DNA from: M3007 sp046160625
GTDB lineage: Bacteria > Bacteroidota > Bacteroidia > Chitinophagales > Saprospiraceae
Direction of reading: 5' to 3'
Assembly: GCA_046160625.1 (NCBI GenBank)
Contig: JBJXGZ010000126.1
Coordinates: 1-64,000 of the forward strand
Length of the DNA stretch: 64,000 bases
Shown here: in pieces, positions 61,695 through 64,000 of the stretch
Layout: every line of letters starts with the position of its first letter
How positions within the stretch are numbered: the stretch's first letter is position 1
Notes under the pieces: generated by a model
Seen by the model: the letters and a program-made list of their open reading frames with translations, nothing else
What the model was told of the DNA's origin: nothing
Database searches by the model: none
Made by a program: the position numbers and the translations under genes

Positions 61695-62201
61695 ATGACA
61701 TTCAAACACTTATCTATCAGCCTTTTACTGGCTACACTAGCCATCACCGGCTGCAAAAAAGACGAGGGCACCACCCCTGAGCCGCCGTTGGCTACACATG
61801 CAATCCTGCCTGGGGAAGGGATTAAGGAAGTAAGGATCGGCGATGCAATGCAAGTTGCAATCGATTTTTTTGGCACACCTTTTCTCAGTAATTCCTCTGC
61901 TAACGGGATTTATACACATTTCATCGTCTACACATCCAAAGGTGCAGCGGTTTATAGCGAACCAACCCCTAACGCCACTTTCGATCCACAAATGAAAATT
62001 GGCCGAATTAGATTGTCGTCTCCTTTTGACGGGAAAACGCAAAAAAACATTGGTATCGGCAGCACCAAAACCGAAGTAAAAGCGGCTTATGGCGATCCGA
62101 CTAGTTCGCACCCGACTTTCGGTGATGATTATTCCATTGGGATTACGTTCATTTATGATAATGCTGAAAAAGTAAAGAACATTGATTTAGAAGCACCGTA
62201 A
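61695..62201 (+). CDS. Lipoprotein of unknown function
   Basis: A 168-residue lipoprotein. LLLATLAITGC is a good lipobox, and CKKDEG directly after it resembles the Bacteroidota surface-export signal (Lys followed by two acidic residues). The mature part contains two similar blocks, GEGIKEVRIGDAMQVAIDFF and NIGIGSTKTEVKAAYGDP, a duplicated small domain seen in periplasmic binding-type lipoproteins. Function unknown. It interrupts the sdh cluster between sdhA and sdhB. Confidence 0.75.
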   Translation: MTFKHLSISLLLATLAITGCKKDEGTTPEPPLATHAILPGEGIKEVRIGDAMQVAIDFFGTPFLSNSSANGIYTHFIVYTSKGAAVYSEPTPNATFDPQMKIGRIRLSSPFDGKTQKNIGIGSTKTEVKAAYGDPTSSHPTFGDDYSIGITFIYDNAEKVKNIDLEAP

Positions 62202-62276
62202 CATTGGTTGCAAATCAGAAACGATCGAAATCAAAACCCAAAAAAACCCAAAAAAAAATTACAAAAATCACAAGCC

Positions 62277-62900
62277 ATGAAAACCTGTGTCGCGCTTTTT
62301 CTGCTCCTTTCTTTTCCTCTCGGGGAAATGCGCGGGCAAGGATTAATCAAGCTTGAAAATCCAAGTTTCGAGTCTGATGAACCCAGCCCAAGCAAAGTGC
62401 CCAGGGGCTGGATAAACTTGGGTGCTACGGATCAAACCCCTCCAGATATTCAGCCAGGTTTTTTTGGGGTAGATTTACCAGCGCAAGATGGAAACTCCTA
62501 TTTGGGGTTGGTAGTCCGGGAAAACAACACTTGGGAAGGAATAGGGCAAAAACTAGAAGGGGTTTTGCAGAAAGATTCGGCATACTCCTTTAATCTTTTC
62601 CTTTCCAGGTCAAATACACTACAATCGCCATTAAATGAAAATTCTGAACTGAAAAAATTCAATAACCCTACCGTTTTGAAGATCTGGGGCTACAACACCA
62701 AAACCAAAGAAGAAGAACTCCTTGCTGAAAGCCAACCAGTGAGCCATTCAAAATGGATGCGTTATGAATTTGTGTTGAAGCCAACGCTGGCTGATTTTGA
62801 TGAGTTGGATTTAATGGCCTACTACGCTCCCGGTGCTGAAAATAAGAATGGCAATTTGCTGATTGACAATTGCTCCACAATTGAAAAAATTGAAAAATGA
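62277..62900 (+). CDS. Exported galactose-binding-fold protein
   Basis: A 207-residue protein from the ATG at 62277 with a signal peptide ending near MRGQG. The core reads ENPSFESDEPSPSKVPRGW, AQDGNSYLGLVVRENNTWEG and GNLLIDNCSTIEKI, a pattern of jelly-roll (carbohydrate-binding-like) domains common at the N-terminus of Bacteroidota OmpA-type envelope proteins. Here the domain stands alone. It overlaps the next gene by 4 bases (ATGA). Confidence 0.75.
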   Translation: MKTCVALFLLLSFPLGEMRGQGLIKLENPSFESDEPSPSKVPRGWINLGATDQTPPDIQPGFFGVDLPAQDGNSYLGLVVRENNTWEGIGQKLEGVLQKDSAYSFNLFLSRSNTLQSPLNENSELKKFNNPTVLKIWGYNTKTKEEELLAESQPVSHSKWMRYEFVLKPTLADFDELDLMAYYAPGAENKNGNLLIDNCSTIEKIEK

Positions 62901-63457
62901 ACCGATTAGTCCTCTTGTTCTTATTTTTTAGCACGGGCATGTTTGCGCAGGAACGTGCGGCGCATATATTTTTGGGAATGCCCATCGGCATGTTGGGCGA
63001 AGGCGGTGAAGGACTAAAGGCAAAACCTGGTTTCGCCATCGGACTCGGTTATTGGTTGACTAACTCAAAAGGCAACGCCTGGTCTTTGGGGGCATCATAC
63101 GGCTCGTTCAAACGCAAAAACGAAACTCAGAAAGAAACCTTTGAATACTTAACCCTGCGCGTGATGCCGTTTGTGTGGCAATTGGATAAAAAGAAGAAGT
63201 GGTATTTTGAAGGTGGCATTTTTGGAAATTACTTGCTGCATCAAGAATTTCAAGATGGAGGTGCGGTAGTGAATTCCACCAAACTAATCCAAAGAACCTA
63301 CCTGGGGCCAAGTTGCGGTTTTGGCATTCGACTCGGGGAAGAAGGCAGAAGCCGGATTCTTTTGGGTATTCGCGATGACTTCGGCATTTTAGCCTTTGGC
63401 AAAGGCTCACCATTGAAATTCAATACGATAACCCTCTTTGCAGGGCTGGAAATCTGA
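62897..63457 (+). CDS. Putative small outer-membrane beta-barrel protein
   Basis: A 186-residue protein with a signal peptide (cleavage near GMFAQ). Alternating hydrophobic strands, for example AIGLGYWLTN, AWSLGASYGSF, YLTLRVMPFVW, YFEGGIFGNYLL and NTITLFAGLEI with a terminal aromatic-poor but hydrophobic end, suggest an eight-stranded barrel. Translationally coupled to the preceding gene. Function unknown. Confidence 0.65.
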   Translation: MNRLVLLFLFFSTGMFAQERAAHIFLGMPIGMLGEGGEGLKAKPGFAIGLGYWLTNSKGNAWSLGASYGSFKRKNETQKETFEYLTLRVMPFVWQLDKKKKWYFEGGIFGNYLLHQEFQDGGAVVNSTKLIQRTYLGPSCGFGIRLGEEGRSRILLGIRDDFGILAFGKGSPLKFNTITLFAGLEI

Positions 63458-63523
63458 GTTGTTCAGATAAACATTTACTCGAATCAAACCCGTAAAGTCG
63501 GGTCAGGAAAATCAATAATATAG

Positions 63524-64000
63524 ATGAAACTCACACTCAAAATCTGGCGACAAGGCGGCAAATACAAAGGAGAATTTGTTAACTACGAACTCCCCGACGT
63601 GAACCCCGATATGTCGTTCCTGGAAATGCTCGACGTGCTCAACGAGCAACTTGTGGCCCGCCGCGAAGAACCCGTAGCCTTTGAGCATGATTGCAGGGAA
63701 GGCATTTGCGGTACCTGTTCGCTCATAATTGACGGTCGACCTCACGGCCCTATGAAGGGTACTACTACATGCCAGGTACACATGCGACACTACCATGATG
63801 GCGATACCATCGTGATAGAGCCATTTCGCGCCAAGGCTTTCCCGGTCATCAAGGACCTCGTGGTAGACCGCTCCTCTTTCGACCGGATTATCCAAAGCGG
63901 AGGTTATGTGAGCATAAACACAGGCCAGGCACAGGATGCCAATTCCATCCCCGTTGAAAAAGAACAAGCATCGCATGCATTTGACGCTGCTGCCTGCATC
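63524..64000 (+). CDS. sdhB: Succinate dehydrogenase iron-sulfur subunit (partial)
   Basis: The first 159 residues of SdhB; the gene runs off the window. MKLTLKIWRQGGKYKGEF leads into the 2Fe-2S domain with ligands in DCREGICGTCSLIIDG and TTTCQVHMR. The visible end, DAAACI, begins the first Cys-rich motif of the 4Fe-4S/3Fe-4S domain. It passes electrons from SdhA to the membrane anchor. It is separated from sdhA by about 1.9 kb holding three unrelated genes. Confidence 0.93.
   Translation, partial: MKLTLKIWRQGGKYKGEFVNYELPDVNPDMSFLEMLDVLNEQLVARREEPVAFEHDCREGICGTCSLIIDGRPHGPMKGTTTCQVHMRHYHDGDTIVIEPFRAKAFPVIKDLVVDRSSFDRIIQSGGYVSINTGQAQDANSIPVEKEQASHAFDAAACI

Overview
The window reads as chromosomal DNA of a Bacteroidota member, most likely from the Saprospiria or a nearby class. 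This is inferred from secreted proteins with C-terminal type IX secretion (T9SS) sorting domains, promoters of the Bacteroidota form TTTG-N19-21-TAnnTTTG, Bacteroidota-type lipoprotein signals (Cys-Lys-Lys-Asp-Glu), and families such as DUF6438, DUF4199, GxxExxY and choice-of-anchor B. No phage, plasmid, transposase or CRISPR locus is visible. Genes are densely packed on both strands.

Layout. 0.1-2.5 kb: a membrane methyltransferase, an ABC-2 permease and a small Lys/His-rich secreted protein. 2.6-11.1 kb (minus strand): three exported caspase-fold proteins (two TPR paralogues and one metacaspase) and a DUF6438 protein. 11.3-15.5 kb: glutamate dehydrogenase, a CcmD-like peptide, alanine dehydrogenase, an orphan T9SS tail and ndk. 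15.9-26.4 kb: a DHH phosphoesterase, two FKBP isomerases, prfB with its programmed +1 frameshift, clpC, a STAS protein, a DUF2971 protein and icd. 26.8-33.6 kb: an NlpC/P60 peptidase, tRNA-Thr, tRNA-Pro, tatD, recQ and malic enzyme. 33.7-44.7 kb: a complete rhamnose catabolic operon on the minus strand, in transcription order alpha-L-rhamnosidase, rhaT, aldolase/dehydrogenase, GxxExxY protein, rhaM, rhaI, FGGY kinase and L-lactate dehydrogenase. 45.7-50.4 kb: two T9SS cargo proteins around a LuxR/DUF4199 pair. 50.6-55.3 kb: galK-galE and glpD-glpF. 55.3-58.6 kb: a HEAT protein, an unrecognised protein and an OmpA protein with eight thrombospondin type-3 repeats. 58.9-64.0 kb: sdhC, sdhA, three unrelated envelope genes and sdhB, which runs off the window.

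How genes work together. The rhamnose operon covers release of rhamnose from glycans (GH78), uptake, mutarotation, isomerisation, phosphorylation, aldol cleavage and oxidation of lactaldehyde and lactate. The icd, malic enzyme and sdh genes belong to central carbon metabolism. The caspase cluster is a set of exported cysteine-protease-fold proteins whose targets cannot be read from sequence.

The most unusual features are non-coding. Many intergenic gaps hold long inverted repeats (arms up to 46 nt, several perfect) built from short degenerate repeat words, with different words at different loci. One word family occupies nearly every junction of the rhamnose operon and flanks the GxxExxY gene as a 41-nt inverted pair. 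Similar repeats and perfect palindromes lie in frame inside rhaB, rhaD, glpD and the two caspase paralogues. Upstream of the rhamnosidase are two paralogous units of about 140 nt, each with a promoter-like element, a shared 25-nt box and an intrinsic terminator; they look like a pair of small RNAs or attenuators.
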